Of a stretch of DNA of 64,000 nt, positions 1 to 10,006 are shown one piece after another. The translations under genes were made by a program, and so were the position numbers. Source of the DNA: Agarophyton chilense (taxonomy: Eukaryota > Rhodophyta > Florideophyceae > Gracilariales > Gracilariaceae). How positions within the stretch are numbered: the first letter of the stretch is position 1; the number at the start of each line of letters is the position of its first letter. The stretch covers positions 163,692-227,691 of the forward strand of contig JARGXX010000039.1 in assembly GCA_030374765.1 (NCBI GenBank), in the 5' to 3' direction. The notes under the pieces are model-generated. The model saw nothing but the letters and a program-made list of their open reading frames with translations, made no database searches and was not told the origin of the DNA.

Positions 1-284
1 CGTCTCAAAGCCAAGCGATTGTTATGCCTGCAACTACAGATAATTCTAATAAAAACGAAATAGAAGAAAAAACAGAGTTTGATATTATTCTGGAAGAAGT
101 ACCAGCAGCTAAAAAAATTGCTATATTAAAAGTCGTTCGATCTATAACAGGATTAGGATTGAAAGAAGCAAAGGCGCTAGTAGAGTCAGCACCTAAAATA
201 ATAAAAGATAATACAACTAAAGAAAACTCAGAAGAAATCAAAAAACAATTAGAAGAAGCTGGAGCTAAAGTATCAATCAAATAA
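1..284 (+). CDS. rpl12: 50S ribosomal protein L7/L12, C-terminal part (5' end outside window)
   Basis: This is the stalk protein of the large plastid ribosomal subunit, which recruits translation factors. The open frame runs in from base 3, upstream of the first visible ATG at 24, so the gene starts before the window. The visible part has the end of the hinge and the whole C-terminal domain, with the L7/L12 signature [20 protein letters not shown] followed by VESAPK and the ending [10 protein letters not shown]. It is convergent with petD and is followed at once by a hairpin that begins at its stop codon. The family assignment is certain; only the 5' end is missing. Confidence 0.97.
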   Translation, partial: SQSQAIVMPATTDNSNKNEIEEKTEFDIILEEVPAAKKIAILKVVRSITGLGLKEAKALVESAPKIIKDNTTKENSEEIKKQLEEAGAKVSIK

Positions 285-325
285 TAATATTGAATTATAA
301 CAAAATTGTTATGATTCAATATTAT
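284..325. terminator. Hairpin between convergent rpl12 and petD
   Basis: Arms 284-301 and 308-325 pair over 12 bp, then a G-U wobble, then 5 bp, around a 6-nt loop. The structure starts at the last base of the rpl12 stop and ends 8 bases before the petD stop. It probably stabilises or ends both transcripts; that role is inferred from position. Confidence 0.6.
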
Positions 326-333
326 AAAACTAT

Positions 334-816
334 TTAAAATAGTCCCAAAGTAATAGCCTTAGACAAAGGCATTGTTGCACCAATACCTAACCAAACTGCA
401 ACAAAAGTGCCAACTAGAAAAACTGCAGTAGCAATAGGACGTCGAAAAGGGTTCTGAAACTTATTAACACTTTCAATAAAAGGAACGGTAATTAAGCCTG
501 CAGGCACTGATGCCATAGAAAGAACACCTACTAACTTATTTGGTATTACCCTCAGTAGATTAAAAGTAGGAAAAAAATACCATTCTGGTAATATTTCTAA
601 AGGAGTCGCAAAAGGATTTGCTGGTTCTCCTATAACAGAAGGCTCTAATATAGATAAGCCAACATCGCAAGCTAATATACCCAAGATCACAACAGGAAAC
701 ATGTATAGTATATCATTAGGCCAAGCTGGCTCTCCGTAGTAATGATGCCCCATGCCTTTAGCTAATTTAGCACGCAATTTAGGATCGGTTAAATCAGGCT
801 TTTTTATAATTGACAT
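334..816 (-). CDS. petD: Cytochrome b6-f complex subunit IV
   Basis: Subunit IV forms the quinol-oxidation side of the cytochrome b6f complex together with cytochrome b6 in the thylakoid membrane. The protein is 160 aa, the usual length. It opens with [20 protein letters not shown] and carries the conserved PEWYF motif and three hydrophobic segments. The frame stays open up to 849, but the start at 816 matches the family N-terminus and has a TAAGGAA-like ribosome site just upstream. It lies 75 bases downstream of petB on the same strand, the usual petB-petD pair. Confidence 0.97.
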   Translation of the reverse strand: MSIIKKPDLTDPKLRAKLAKGMGHHYYGEPAWPNDILYMFPVVILGILACDVGLSILEPSVIGEPANPFATPLEILPEWYFFPTFNLLRVIPNKLVGVLSMASVPAGLITVPFIESVNKFQNPFRRPIATAVFLVGTFVAVWLGIGATMPLSKAITLGLF

Positions 817-891
817 AAATAATTTCCTTAAGTAAATACTTTTTCGCACAAAATAAGTGTTATCTTATATTTTAATATATAAAGAAGATAA

Positions 892-1539
892 CTAAAGTGG
901 TCCTGAAATTCCCTGTTTCCGAATCATTAAAAAATGCATTAACATAAATACCGCTGTTAAAAGAGGTAAAACAAAAGTATGTAGACTGTAAAACCTAGTG
1001 AGAGTACTTTGTCCTACACTAACTCCTCCACGTAATAATTCAACTATACTTGTTCCTACTACAGGTATAGCTTCTGGAACACCTGTTACAATTTTAACTG
1101 CCCAGTATCCTATCTGATCCCATGGTAAAGAATAACCAGTTACCCCAAAGGAGACTGTTAGAACAGCCAATATAACACCTGTTACCCAAGTCAATTCACG
1201 AGGCTTTTTAAAACCACCTGTTAGATAAACACGAAACATGTGTAATATTAACATGAGAACCATCATACTAGCCGACCATCTATGAATTGATCTTATTAGC
1301 CAACCAAAATTCACATCCGTCATGATGTATTCAACAGAAGAAAAAGCTTCAGCTACAGTCGGTCTATAATAAAAAGTCATAGCAAAACCACTAGCAACTT
1401 GAATTAGAAAAGAGGTAAATACAATACCGCCGATACAATAAAAAATATTGACATGAGGAGGAACATATTTACTAGTTATATCATCTGCAATAGCTTGAAT
1501 TTCTAAACGCTCTTCAAACCAATCATAAACTTTTCCCAT
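892..1539 (-). CDS. petB: Cytochrome b6
   Basis: This is the two-heme cytochrome of the b6f complex, which carries electrons across the thylakoid membrane. The length of 215 aa is exactly typical. It begins [15 protein letters not shown] and has the histidine-bearing helices ([41 protein letters not shown]) and the cysteine near residue 35 that binds the extra heme c. It is intact and lies directly upstream of petD, with which it is probably cotranscribed. Confidence 0.98.
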   Translation of the reverse strand: MGKVYDWFEERLEIQAIADDITSKYVPPHVNIFYCIGGIVFTSFLIQVASGFAMTFYYRPTVAEAFSSVEYIMTDVNFGWLIRSIHRWSASMMVLMLILHMFRVYLTGGFKKPRELTWVTGVILAVLTVSFGVTGYSLPWDQIGYWAVKIVTGVPEAIPVVGTSIVELLRGGVSVGQSTLTRFYSLHTFVLPLLTAVFMLMHFLMIRKQGISGPL

Positions 1540-1645
1540 ATTATATTCTTAATATATGTATACAAAATATGCATTTAAACTGCTGTTAAATTTAATTAAA
1601 TAGTAAATCAATATAATTATAACATTTAATATCTATTTTTAGATA

Positions 1646-2308
1646 TCATTTAATTTTAATATCATGCAAATAACGAAAAAAAGAAAAATAACATACTAAA
1701 TTTTTCTTTTTAGAAATGTACTTAATTAATAACTTATTACTTAAATCATTAATAATTTTGTTAACTGTAATTGGATTACTTCCTGTAATATAACTAATAG
1801 TTTTTTGTGATAATTCAAAAGGAATTGCAATATAGTTATTATTCAATACGCCAAATTCACGACATAAAAACAATAATAACTGAATTACTCTATATCTAAT
1901 AGACTTGTGTAATAATATGCATGATGAATTTTCATACTGTCTTAAAGTATAACGAAATACATCCATTAATTTAAATATATTTGATAAATATTTAAAATTA
2001 GCAATGGAATCCAACCAGATAAATTTAATAAAGTAAGTATTTTCTAATGCAATAACTTTATAATAGAAGTAATTAGAACCCAAAGAAGTGATATTAAAAT
2101 CGATTATACTATTGCTGGTTAAAATAGCTAAAAAAAAGGACTCGCCATTAGTAAATATTTTCATCATATATACAGTACCGTAAAAGACTATGACTACTGG
2201 CTTATAGTTTGTAGAATATTGAAATATTAAAGAATCACCTTTCTTTAATTTATATACATAAAAGGGGGTTTCTGATTCTAAAAATAATCGCATCCATTTA
2301 TTATCCAT
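1646..2308 (-). CDS. ntcA: NtcA/CRP-family transcription regulator (Ycf28)
   Basis: This is a DNA-binding regulator of the CRP/FNR superfamily; in cyanobacteria NtcA activates nitrogen-assimilation genes. The protein is 220 aa. The N-terminal two thirds look like the effector-binding beta-barrel, and residues about 165-205 form a helix-turn-helix (ELSQKTISYITGSNPITVNK, where SQKTIS..TGSN is the typical pattern). Red-algal plastids encode this family as ycf28. It diverges from the response regulator ycf29 across a 63-base spacer. The effector (2-oxoglutarate in cyanobacteria) cannot be confirmed from the sequence. Confidence 0.88.
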   Translation of the reverse strand: MDNKWMRLFLESETPFYVYKLKKGDSLIFQYSTNYKPVVIVFYGTVYMMKIFTNGESFFLAILTSNSIIDFNITSLGSNYFYYKVIALENTYFIKFIWLDSIANFKYLSNIFKLMDVFRYTLRQYENSSCILLHKSIRYRVIQLLLFLCREFGVLNNNYIAIPFELSQKTISYITGSNPITVNKIINDLSNKLLIKYISKKKNLVCYFSFFRYLHDIKIK

Positions 2309-2371
2309 AATTATTATTGTCTTATTAATAATTAGACTCTTGCTAATATAATTATTTTGTATATTTTAATA

Positions 2372-3016
2372 ATGAAGAAAAAAATATTAATTATAGATGA
2401 TGATATAAATTTACTCAATTCAATGGCTTCTTACTTAGTCTCTGAAGGTTTCATAATAGACATTGCAACTAATGGACATCAGGTATTAAAAAAATTAAAT
2501 ATTATTAAGCCAAACTTAATAATTACTGATATTATGATGCCAAAGATAAACGGTTATGATTTAATTAAACAAATACGCTCTGATAAAAGATGGTACCACA
2601 CTCCTGTCATTTTTTTAACTGCAAAAGGTATGACACATGACCGTATTTTAGGATATGAATTAGGTTGTAATGCATATGTCACTAAACCATTTTATCCAGA
2701 CGAATTAATATCGATAATAAATAATATATTTAAACACCTAGAAGTTTGGAAAAAAAATACAAATAATCATACACAAAATTTTAATAATGAAACAAAAAAT
2801 TTAATTTTCAATTCTCTAACTTCAAGAGAATATAGCATTCTTGTATTAGTAGCACAAGGTTGCACAAATAAAGAAATTGCCAATAAGCTCAATTTAAGCA
2901 CAAGAAACATCGAAAAATATGTGAGTCGTTTACTCAATAAAACCAAAACAAGAAATCGTACTGAATTGGCAAAGTTGACTCTATTAAATTATTTACATAT
3001 AAGGCAGGGCGAATGA
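2372..3016 (+). CDS. ycf29: Two-component response regulator, LuxR/NarL type (Ycf29)
   Basis: The product is a 214-aa phosphorylation-dependent transcription regulator. The receiver domain (residues 1-120) has the acidic pocket IIDDD, the phospho-acceptor Asp53 in ITDIMMP, the Thr of FLTAKG, and Lys105 in VTKPF. A GerE/LuxR helix-turn-helix covers residues about 150-205 (LTSREYSILVLVAQG, NKEIANKLNLSTRNIEKYVS). I start at the ATG at 2372; an in-frame TTG at 2357 is possible but gives only a five-residue extension. The last codons and the TGA stop lie inside trnH on the other strand. No sensor kinase is visible in this window. Confidence 0.93.
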   Translation: MKKKILIIDDDINLLNSMASYLVSEGFIIDIATNGHQVLKKLNIIKPNLIITDIMMPKINGYDLIKQIRSDKRWYHTPVIFLTAKGMTHDRILGYELGCNAYVTKPFYPDELISIINNIFKHLEVWKKNTNNHTQNFNNETKNLIFNSLTSREYSILVLVAQGCTNKEIANKLNLSTRNIEKYVSRLLNKTKTRNRTELAKLTLLNYLHIRQGE

Positions 3017-3081
3017 CGGGACTCGAACCCGCGAATAATGGAGCCACAACCCACTGCCTTAACCTCTTGGCTACATCCGCC
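3008..3081 (-). tRNA. trnH-GUG: tRNA-His (GUG)
   Basis: A full cloverleaf folds. The acceptor GCGGATG pairs with CATTCGC, and the anticodon loop TTGTGGC gives GUG. The T-loop is normal (GGTTCGAGTCCC). The extra G(-1) typical of tRNA-His is encoded at base 3081 and pairs with C73 at base 3008. Its 3' nine bases overlap the end of ycf29 on the opposite strand. Confidence 0.97.
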
Positions 3082-3175
3082 ATAAATAAAAATTATAATA
3101 ATGAAGTATAATACTTTTTGATGTATAAGTCTACAGTTTTTATGAATTTAATTAAATCTTATAATAAGATATAAT

Positions 3176-3391
3176 ATGAATACAACATACAATACAATTT
3201 TTATTAATGGACAAGCATTCAATTGCTATATATATATGTCACTTAAAGAAGTCTTAATATATCTAGAATTTGAACTAAACTCAATCGTAGTAGAACATAA
3301 TAACAATATTATCCATATTACAGAATTAGATAAAACTTTCTTAAAGCCGAAAGATAAAATAGAAATTATTACAATTGTTGGAGGTGGTTAA
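3176..3391 (+). CDS. thiS: Sulfur carrier protein ThiS
   Basis: ThiS is a ubiquitin-like protein that carries sulfur as a C-terminal thiocarboxylate for building the thiazole ring of thiamine, with ThiG. The frame gives 71 aa, the usual size, with the beta-grasp pattern, and ends IVGGG; the terminal Gly-Gly is the active site. The start is the ATG at 3176. It is convergent with rps1, leaving only three bases between the two stop codons. thiG is not in this window. Confidence 0.9.
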   Translation: MNTTYNTIFINGQAFNCYIYMSLKEVLIYLEFELNSIVVEHNNNIIHITELDKTFLKPKDKIEIITIVGGG

Positions 3392-3394
3392 AGA

Positions 3395-4192
3395 TTAAAC
3401 AACTTCTCTTCTAGAGACAGATAATCTAGCTTGTTTCATATCTATATGAATAATTCTGACTTTAATTTTATGACCAATGCGAAATACTCGATTTATATTA
3501 TTTATATACTTATAACCGATTTCTGATATATGTAATAATGCAGGTATGCCATAGATATTAATAAATATACCATATTGTTTAATTTGAATAATTTGGCCAT
3601 AAACAAGTCTACCTACTCTTAGTAAGTTAGAATACAAATATAGTAAAGCCAGTTTATGACTTAAAATAATCTTATTTGTCTTTTCATCTACTAACAAGAT
3701 TTTACATGGCAAATAACACTTCAACATAGACTCATAAGTATTAAACAAAATTAAATGAGATCTAGGTATAAAACTTTGCAAACCTTCTAAGACTGTTAGA
3801 ATACCACCTTGATTTATATTAATTAGAGGTACGTATAAAATTATTTCTTCTGCTTCAAGTTGCTTAATACGCTTCCAAGCTCTTATATATTCTAATCTTT
3901 TAATAGATAGTAATAACTGTTGCCTTTCTTTATTGTAAGCAAAAACAAAAAACTCCCTTGTAGTATTTACTACATGCATTAGATCATAATTACTATAATC
4001 TGAACCTAATAAAACTTCATTAAGTGGTAAATAACCTGCAATATCAACACCCACATCTACTAAAAAACCTTTTGATTCCTGATGAAAAACTGTTCCAGCT
4101 ATAATGTCACCTGAATGCAAATTATAACTATATTGCGTTAATATAGCTCCAAAATCTTTTTCTGAAAAACCTATTGAACTTATATCTTGCAT
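3395..4192 (-). CDS. rps1: 30S ribosomal protein S1
   Basis: This S1-domain RNA-binding protein helps mRNA bind the small ribosomal subunit. At 265 aa it is the short plastid/cyanobacterial form with about three S1 repeats. The first starts near residue 28 (GDIIAGTVFHQESKGFLVDV), and the last near residue 193 (GRLVYGQIIQIKQYGIFINI, followed by LLHISEIG). The start codon ATG at 4192 is followed by a normal S1 N-terminus. The gene is intact. It diverges from rnpB across a spacer of about 70 bases. Confidence 0.93.
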   Translation of the reverse strand: MQDISSIGFSEKDFGAILTQYSYNLHSGDIIAGTVFHQESKGFLVDVGVDIAGYLPLNEVLLGSDYSNYDLMHVVNTTREFFVFAYNKERQQLLLSIKRLEYIRAWKRIKQLEAEEIILYVPLININQGGILTVLEGLQSFIPRSHLILFNTYESMLKCYLPCKILLVDEKTNKIILSHKLALLYLYSNLLRVGRLVYGQIIQIKQYGIFINIYGIPALLHISEIGYKYINNINRVFRIGHKIKVRIIHIDMKQARLSVSRREVV

Positions 4193-4263
4193 TTTGATGA
4201 TTGTGAATAAAGAATTAATAAGACATCATTTTTTTTAAAAAAAATATATTATATTACTTACAT

Positions 4264-4654
4264 AAGTAAACGTAGGTAGTTGCAAATTTTGCTACAAATT
4301 TGAGGAAAGTCCGGGCTCTAAAATAATATAGCTGCATAATAGACAGTATAGGTAACTATAAGGAAAGTGCCACAGAAAAAAACCGCCTAATCGAAGACTT
4401 AGGTAAGGGTGCAAAGGTGCAGTAAAAGCGTACCAGAAGTATGATTAAAGTGCTTGCTAGGCAAACCCCATATAAGAGCAAAGTAGTAAACTGAAATTTA
4501 TCGAAAAGATAATATTTTATCGTTTATCTTCATTACTGCAAAGAGATTATATGTAGATATAAAATTAAGATTAATAACTACCCTTAATAACTTTAAGTTG
4601 TAAATATATAAATTTAAAAGTTATTACGAACAAAATCCGGCTTATGATTTACTT
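4264..4654 (+). ncRNA. rnpB: RNase P RNA
   Basis: This is the catalytic RNA that trims tRNA 5' leaders. The universally conserved P4 strand GAGGAAAGTCCGGGCTC is at 4302-4318. The central core AGGGTGCAAAGGTGCAGTAA with GCGTACCAG follows near 4405-4437. The matching 3' core, ACAAAATCCGGCTTA, is at about 4630-4644. The ends were set by the P1 helix: AAGTAAA at 4264-4270 pairs with TTTACTT at 4648-4654. The total is about 391 nt, with AT-rich peripheral helices. Exact ends may differ by a few bases. Red-algal plastids are known to keep this gene. Confidence 0.95.
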
Positions 4655-4693
4655 TTCTATATATAAATGAAAACAATATATACTTTAAATTAT

Positions 4694-6790
4694 TTAATAC
4701 AACTTATACTCATTTAACAAATTAACTATTTCTTGATCAATACGATTGATATCACTATAGTTCAAAGTTCTATTATGAGCTCTATAAACTATACGTAACC
4801 CAACATTATAAAAAGTATTTATAGACTTATTTCTATAATGATTAAAAACTTCTATTGACTCAATTAAACTATTATTATAATTTAATATTTGTGCTTTGAT
4901 AAAAGAAATAGTACAAGAATTTTTCACAGTTAAAGATATATCTCTAGTCAAGCTTGGGTAGCTTGAATAAGGATGAATTATAGCACTTACATGATTTGAA
5001 GATTCTATAGAGCTAATTAATTTCATTAAATCAAACTCAAAAACATAAGTAGAATTAGAATCATTATTATTGGATAACTTACCAAATAGACCTATCTCTT
5101 GATTAGCTCTATTATAGATAATAGCTGCCCAGTTAATATTTAATAAATTAATTAAATTAACAAATAAATTGCTTTGATCTAAATTACTTATTTTTTTCCA
5201 AACTACCGGTACTTCTAACCTGTCTAAAAATTCTTCAACAATACCTTTAGCATGAAACCAACTTAATGATTCTTCTTTATCAGACCACGAAGATCGCAAA
5301 AAGATAGAATTAGCAATTAATCCAGATAAATGCAAAAATTCAAATGAGTTTAGATTATTATCGTACTTTAAACTTGATGAAGGTAGTCGAAAAACTTTAC
5401 CAATCTCAAACACTTCAATATCTTTGTTGCCCTGTCTCAAATTATCTTTTTGATTTAACATTAACTGCACTATTAAACTACTTCTTAAAACAGATTGATC
5501 TTGAACTAAAGGATTATAGACCTTAATTTGTTTACCATCATAAAATGCCGAATAATCATAAAAAGAATAATTTTGAGCTTCATGTAAGCCTAAACAGCGC
5601 AATAAATAACGAATTTTATATACTTTATTTACAAATATATTATTTAAAAAAATATTTTTATTATCAATAGAATTTAATGGTAACTTACTAATAAAATTAT
5701 TAAAACCGTACATTCTTGCTATCTCTTCAATTACGTCAATTGGTCTTACAATATCATCTTGCCTATAAATAGGAATATGTATTTTAAAAGACTTTTTTAA
5801 AGGATCATAAATTGGTAAAAAATTTAACCTTTCTAACAAAGTAAAAATTTCTTTTACCGTTAAGTGAAGGTATGCACGTCTTCTTACTGAGCCTAAAACA
5901 TCTTGTATTTGAACTTTTTTAACAAATATGATTTGAGATGTATTATATAACTTATGATATCCGTAAAATTTCCCTAATGTTGCACATCCAAATGACCCCA
6001 ACAAGTAAACTGATTCATAAAATGCATTAAGAAAATCAGATCTTAAACCCTGATTTAAGCACTGTTGTGATAAATTTGTAATCAAATTTAATTTCTTCTG
6101 GACATTGTTAAGATATTGTTTATTACATACGTAACCAAATAAAATTATAGAATTTGTTACTATATCACATTTAATATTGTCATTTATAGAAAAACCAATA
6201 GAAGATAGTACAACATCGTCATATCTTATCACTTCTAAATCAATATTAGGAGAATTAAACAAAATATTGCTTTTTTTTTGTAAACTAAATAAAGAGTACT
6301 GGATTGGTGTAGAAGTTATTTTATTTTTATCAAATATTTCTATAGATTGTCCCCATTTTAAATAGATATATTCTGGAATATCTGTTAGTAAATTCAATGG
6401 CTTAATATTATAGCTACTTAAATAATGTTGAAGCCATAAAGGAGATTTATTATTATAAAAATACTTAACGTGAACTATAGATAAATCCAACAAAGATATA
6501 CTACTTGATATATTAAGATGATTAGTGGTAGTAGCTATAGAATCTTTATATAATTTAAATTTCAAATCTCTATTAACAATAGAGCTTATTTCTCTAGCTA
6601 AACCTACTATACTTAGTATGTCTTGTCGATTAGCTGTTGTCGTGACATCAAATATTATATCATCAGTAGATGAATTACTTACAATATTTTCTATTTCAAA
6701 ACCTGATAAACTTAATTTACTTACAAGGGTACTGAATTTTATATTATTTAAATCTACAATTTGTTGAAGCCATCTTAAAGAGAATTTCAT
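4694..6790 (-). CDS. pheT: Phenylalanyl-tRNA synthetase beta subunit
   Basis: The beta subunit of the alpha2-beta2 enzyme that charges tRNA-Phe. The protein is 698 aa, about 100 shorter than the E. coli form (795 aa). The N-terminus (MKFSLRWLQQIVD) runs through SGFEIENI directly into the region DVTTTANRQDILSIVGLARE, so the EMAP-like tRNA-binding (B2) insert is missing. The B3/B4 domain, the B5 domain (RRRAYLHLTVKEIFTLLERL, then DDIVRPIDVIEEIARMYGFN), the core fold and a C-terminal FDX/anticodon-binding domain (YPSLTRDISLTVK) are present. pheS is not in this window. Confidence 0.95.
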   Translation of the reverse strand: MKFSLRWLQQIVDLNNIKFSTLVSKLSLSGFEIENIVSNSSTDDIIFDVTTTANRQDILSIVGLAREISSIVNRDLKFKLYKDSIATTTNHLNISSSISLLDLSIVHVKYFYNNKSPLWLQHYLSSYNIKPLNLLTDIPEYIYLKWGQSIEIFDKNKITSTPIQYSLFSLQKKSNILFNSPNIDLEVIRYDDVVLSSIGFSINDNIKCDIVTNSIILFGYVCNKQYLNNVQKKLNLITNLSQQCLNQGLRSDFLNAFYESVYLLGSFGCATLGKFYGYHKLYNTSQIIFVKKVQIQDVLGSVRRRAYLHLTVKEIFTLLERLNFLPIYDPLKKSFKIHIPIYRQDDIVRPIDVIEEIARMYGFNNFISKLPLNSIDNKNIFLNNIFVNKVYKIRYLLRCLGLHEAQNYSFYDYSAFYDGKQIKVYNPLVQDQSVLRSSLIVQLMLNQKDNLRQGNKDIEVFEIGKVFRLPSSSLKYDNNLNSFEFLHLSGLIANSIFLRSSWSDKEESLSWFHAKGIVEEFLDRLEVPVVWKKISNLDQSNLFVNLINLLNINWAAIIYNRANQEIGLFGKLSNNNDSNSTYVFEFDLMKLISSIESSNHVSAIIHPYSSYPSLTRDISLTVKNSCTISFIKAQILNYNNSLIESIEVFNHYRNKSINTFYNVGLRIVYRAHNRTLNYSDINRIDQEIVNLLNEYKLY

Positions 6791-6867
6791 ATGTAAAAAT
6801 ACTGAATATAACTAACATTCATAATTTAATATCATTAGTATACAACTTTAATAAATTCAAGTTAGGA

Positions 6868-7212
6868 TTACTTAGCTTTTGTAAAAGAAAGCTTATTCTC
6901 ATTAGCATATTTTTCCATAAAACGCATAAACCGATCCCATTCTTGTGGGCTCTTAATAATATATATAGCCTCTATAGCCTGAGGTTTACCATTAATAAAC
7001 TTAGCACTCACATCCCTTGTCATAAGCTCACCTTCATCATCTTTCAAATACATTCCCGTAATATCTCCCTTATCTTCCATACCAGACTTCAAAATATCAG
7101 GATTATTAAATCGAAATGTTGCTGTACCTTTGCTACCATCTCTTGATCGAGTTAAAGAAACATCAGCAACTACTGTTTCATTAATTCCTTTGATAAACTG
7201 AATAACAGTCAT
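6868..7212 (-). CDS. psb28: Photosystem II assembly factor Psb28
   Basis: Psb28 binds PSII intermediates that contain CP47 during assembly. The protein is 114 aa and begins [20 protein letters not shown], then [15 protein letters not shown], all typical of the family (older plastid name psbW/ycf79). It has no membrane segment, as expected for a peripheral stromal protein. It diverges from clpC across about 260 AT-rich bases that must hold both promoters. Confidence 0.96.
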   Translation of the reverse strand: MTVIQFIKGINETVVADVSLTRSRDGSKGTATFRFNNPDILKSGMEDKGDITGMYLKDDEGELMTRDVSAKFINGKPQAIEAIYIIKSPQEWDRFMRFMEKYANENKLSFTKAK

Positions 7213-7475
7213 AAATATTTTCCTTAATTTAAAAAATATATAATAACTAACATAACATCAATATCTAAATTGAGTACTTATTATAAATAATAACAAAATT
7301 AAAGCCAAAGAATCTAATTATAATTCAATAATTAAAAAATGTAATTTCTAAATATTAATCCATATTTAGAAAATTCATTATAAAACTTTTATATACAACT
7401 CTTAAGTTACATATAAAAATGTGTTATTATTATTTAATATCAAAGGTAATAAACAAATTAACTTGCTTGTATTAA

Positions 7476-9944
7476 ATGTTTGAACGATTTACAGAAAAAG
7501 CAATCAAAGTTATCATGCTTGCTCAAGAAGAAGCTAGACGATTAGGCCACAACTTTGTGGGTACAGAACAAATTTTGTTAGGTTTAATAGGTGAAGGCAC
7601 AGGAATTGCTGCACAAGTGTTGAAATCTATGAATGTAAATTTAAAAGACGCACGCATAGAAGTAGAAAAAATTATTGGAAGAGGGTCTGGGTTTGTTGCA
7701 GTGGAAATACCTTTTACACCAAGAGCAAAAAGAGTTTTAGAACTTTCTTTAGAGGAAGCAAGGCAACTTGGACACAACTATATAGGTACAGAACATTTAT
7801 TAATGGGTCTAGTACGTGAAGGAGAAGGTGTAGCTGCAAGAGTACTGGAAAATTTAGCTGTCAATGTAGCATCTATAAGAACAGAAGTTATACAAATGTT
7901 GGGCGACACCACTGAAGCTAATACTAATGGAAATAGTAATACACAAACAAGAAGCAAAACTCCTACACTAGAAGAATTTGGATCAAACCTAACAGAATTA
8001 GCTATAGAAGGAATCCTAGATCCTGTAGTCGGAAGACAAAAAGAAATTGAAAGAGTAATACAAATTCTAGGAAGAAGAACAAAAAATAATCCCGTATTAA
8101 TTGGAGAGCCAGGAGTAGGCAAAACTGCTATAGCAGAAGGCTTAGCGCAAAGAATTGCAAATAAAGATATACCTTCTATATTAGAAGATAAACTCGTTGT
8201 TACACTAGATGTAGGTTTATTAGTAGCTGGTACAAAATATAGAGGAGAATTTGAAGAAAGACTTAAAAGAATCATGGATGAGATCAAGTCAGCTAACAAT
8301 ATTGTATTAGTTATAGATGAAGTACATACACTAATTGGAGCTGGAGCAGCTGAAGGAGCTATAGATGCAGCTAACCTATTAAAACCAGCATTAGCCAGAG
8401 GAGAATTGCAATGTATAGGTGCAACAACACTAGAAGAATATCGTAAACATATAGAGAAAGATGCCGCACTTGAAAGAAGATTCCAACCTGTATTAGTTGG
8501 AGAGCCAAGTGTAGAAGAAACTATCGAAATTTTATTTGGCTTGAGAGATAGATATGAAAAACACCATCAATTAAAAATGTCAGATGAAGCTTTAGCGGCT
8601 GCTGCTAAATATGCTAATCAATATATTTCTGACCGCTTCTTACCTGACAAGGCAATTGACTTAATTGATGAAGCTGGCTCAAGGGTTAGATTACTGAACT
8701 CTCAACTACCTCCAGCAGCAAGAGAATTAGATAAAGAGCTTAGGAATGTACTAAAAACAAAAGATGAAGCAATAAGAGCGCAAAAATACGAAAAAGCAGA
8801 ACAATATCGAACAAGGGAAATGGAGATCAAGGCTCAAATTGCTGCTATTGCACAAAGTAAAAAAAATGAACCAAACATACAGATTGAAGACCCTGTAGTT
8901 ACAGAAGATGATATTGCAGAAATAGTTGCATTTTGGACTGGTATTCCAGTTACAAAATTAACTAAAAGCGAATCAGAAAAATTAATGCATATGGAAGAAA
9001 CATTGCATAATCGAATTATCGGACAAGATGAAGCTGTAGTAGCTGTTTCTAGAGCGATTAGAAGAGCAAGAGTTGGATTAAAGAATCCAAATCGACCTAT
9101 TGCAAGCTTTATTTTTTCTGGACCTACAGGGGTTGGTAAAACAGAATTAACAAAAGCATTAGCTTCTTATTTCTTTGGTTCACAAGAAGCAATGGTTAGA
9201 CTAGATATGTCTGAATACATGGAAAGACATACTGTATCTAAGTTAATAGGTTCACCACCTGGCTATGTGGGCTATAGTGAAGGGGGATATTTAACAGAAG
9301 CAGTTAGAAAACGCCCTTATACTGTGATTTTATTCGATGAGATTGAAAAAGCACATCCAGATATCTTTAATCTTTTACTACAAATCTTAGAAGATGGCAG
9401 GCTTACTGATGCTAAAGGGAGAACTATAGATTTTAAGAATACTCTCTTAATCATGACATCTAATATAGGGTCAAAAGTGATAGAAAAAGGAGGAGGTGGC
9501 TTAGGTTTTGAGCTAGGAGAATCACAAACGGAATCACAGTATAACCGTATTAGATCATTAGTTAATGAAGAATTAAAACAATATTTTCGTCCTGAGTTTT
9601 TAAATAGACTAGATGAAATTATTGTCTTTAGACAACTATCTAAAGATGAAGTACGCGAGATAGCAGAGATTATGCTGCAAGAAGTATTTGAACGTATTAA
9701 ACAACAAGAAATTCAATTAGAAGTAACTGAGAGATTTAAAAACCGATTAGTCGATGAAGGATATAATCCTAGTTATGGTGCAAGACCACTGCGTAGAGCC
9801 GTAATGAGATTATTAGAAGATAGTTTAGCAGAAGAAGTGTTATCAGGTAAAATCAAAGCTGGTGATAGCGCTGTTGTCGACGTAACGGATGAAGGAAAAG
9901 TAACTGTATTATTAGGTGAACAGCTAGAGATTGTGAAACCTTAA
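7476..9944 (+). CDS. clpC: Clp protease ATP-binding subunit ClpC
   Basis: ClpC is the Hsp100 unfoldase that feeds proteins to the stromal Clp protease. It has 822 aa with the full class I layout: an N-terminal double Clp-N repeat (1-145), a first AAA domain with Walker A GEPGVGKT at 210-217 and a VIDEVHT Walker B, a UVR-type middle segment (about 430-465), a second AAA domain with GPTGVGKT at about 549-556, and a C-terminal D2-small domain. The start ATG at 7476 gives the standard [12 protein letters not shown]. The stop lies inside the left arm of a 30-bp perfect hairpin. The gene is intact. Confidence 0.98.
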   Translation: MFERFTEKAIKVIMLAQEEARRLGHNFVGTEQILLGLIGEGTGIAAQVLKSMNVNLKDARIEVEKIIGRGSGFVAVEIPFTPRAKRVLELSLEEARQLGHNYIGTEHLLMGLVREGEGVAARVLENLAVNVASIRTEVIQMLGDTTEANTNGNSNTQTRSKTPTLEEFGSNLTELAIEGILDPVVGRQKEIERVIQILGRRTKNNPVLIGEPGVGKTAIAEGLAQRIANKDIPSILEDKLVVTLDVGLLVAGTKYRGEFEERLKRIMDEIKSANNIVLVIDEVHTLIGAGAAEGAIDAANLLKPALARGELQCIGATTLEEYRKHIEKDAALERRFQPVLVGEPSVEETIEILFGLRDRYEKHHQLKMSDEALAAAAKYANQYISDRFLPDKAIDLIDEAGSRVRLLNSQLPPAARELDKELRNVLKTKDEAIRAQKYEKAEQYRTREMEIKAQIAAIAQSKKNEPNIQIEDPVVTEDDIAEIVAFWTGIPVTKLTKSESEKLMHMEETLHNRIIGQDEAVVAVSRAIRRARVGLKNPNRPIASFIFSGPTGVGKTELTKALASYFFGSQEAMVRLDMSEYMERHTVSKLIGSPPGYVGYSEGGYLTEAVRKRPYTVILFDEIEKAHPDIFNLLLQILEDGRLTDAKGRTIDFKNTLLIMTSNIGSKVIEKGGGGLGFELGESQTESQYNRIRSLVNEELKQYFRPEFLNRLDEIIVFRQLSKDEVREIAEIMLQEVFERIKQQEIQLEVTERFKNRLVDEGYNPSYGARPLRRAVMRLLEDSLAEEVLSGKIKAGDSAVVDVTDEGKVTVLLGEQLEIVKP

Positions 9945-10003
9945 GTAACAAAGATAACAATAGTAGATAAAAATACTATTGTTATCTTTGTTACTTAAGG
10001 TTT
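9936..10003. terminator. Perfect 30-bp hairpin at clpC/trnF junction
   Basis: Arms 9936-9965 and 9974-10003 are exact reverse complements, with an 8-nt loop (GATAAAAA). The left arm contains the last two sense codons and the stop of clpC. The right arm ends three bases before the 3' end of trnF on the other strand. It most likely acts as a two-way terminator or RNA 3'-end stabiliser. Confidence 0.75.
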
Positions 10004-10006
10004 ATA

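Noticed and set aside
3082-3175. Possible extra tRNA after trnH
   Set aside because: No cloverleaf or T-loop motif; only AT-rich spacer.
7778-8299. Long minus-strand frame inside clpC
   Set aside because: Entirely antisense to the conserved ATPase domain; a codon-bias shadow.
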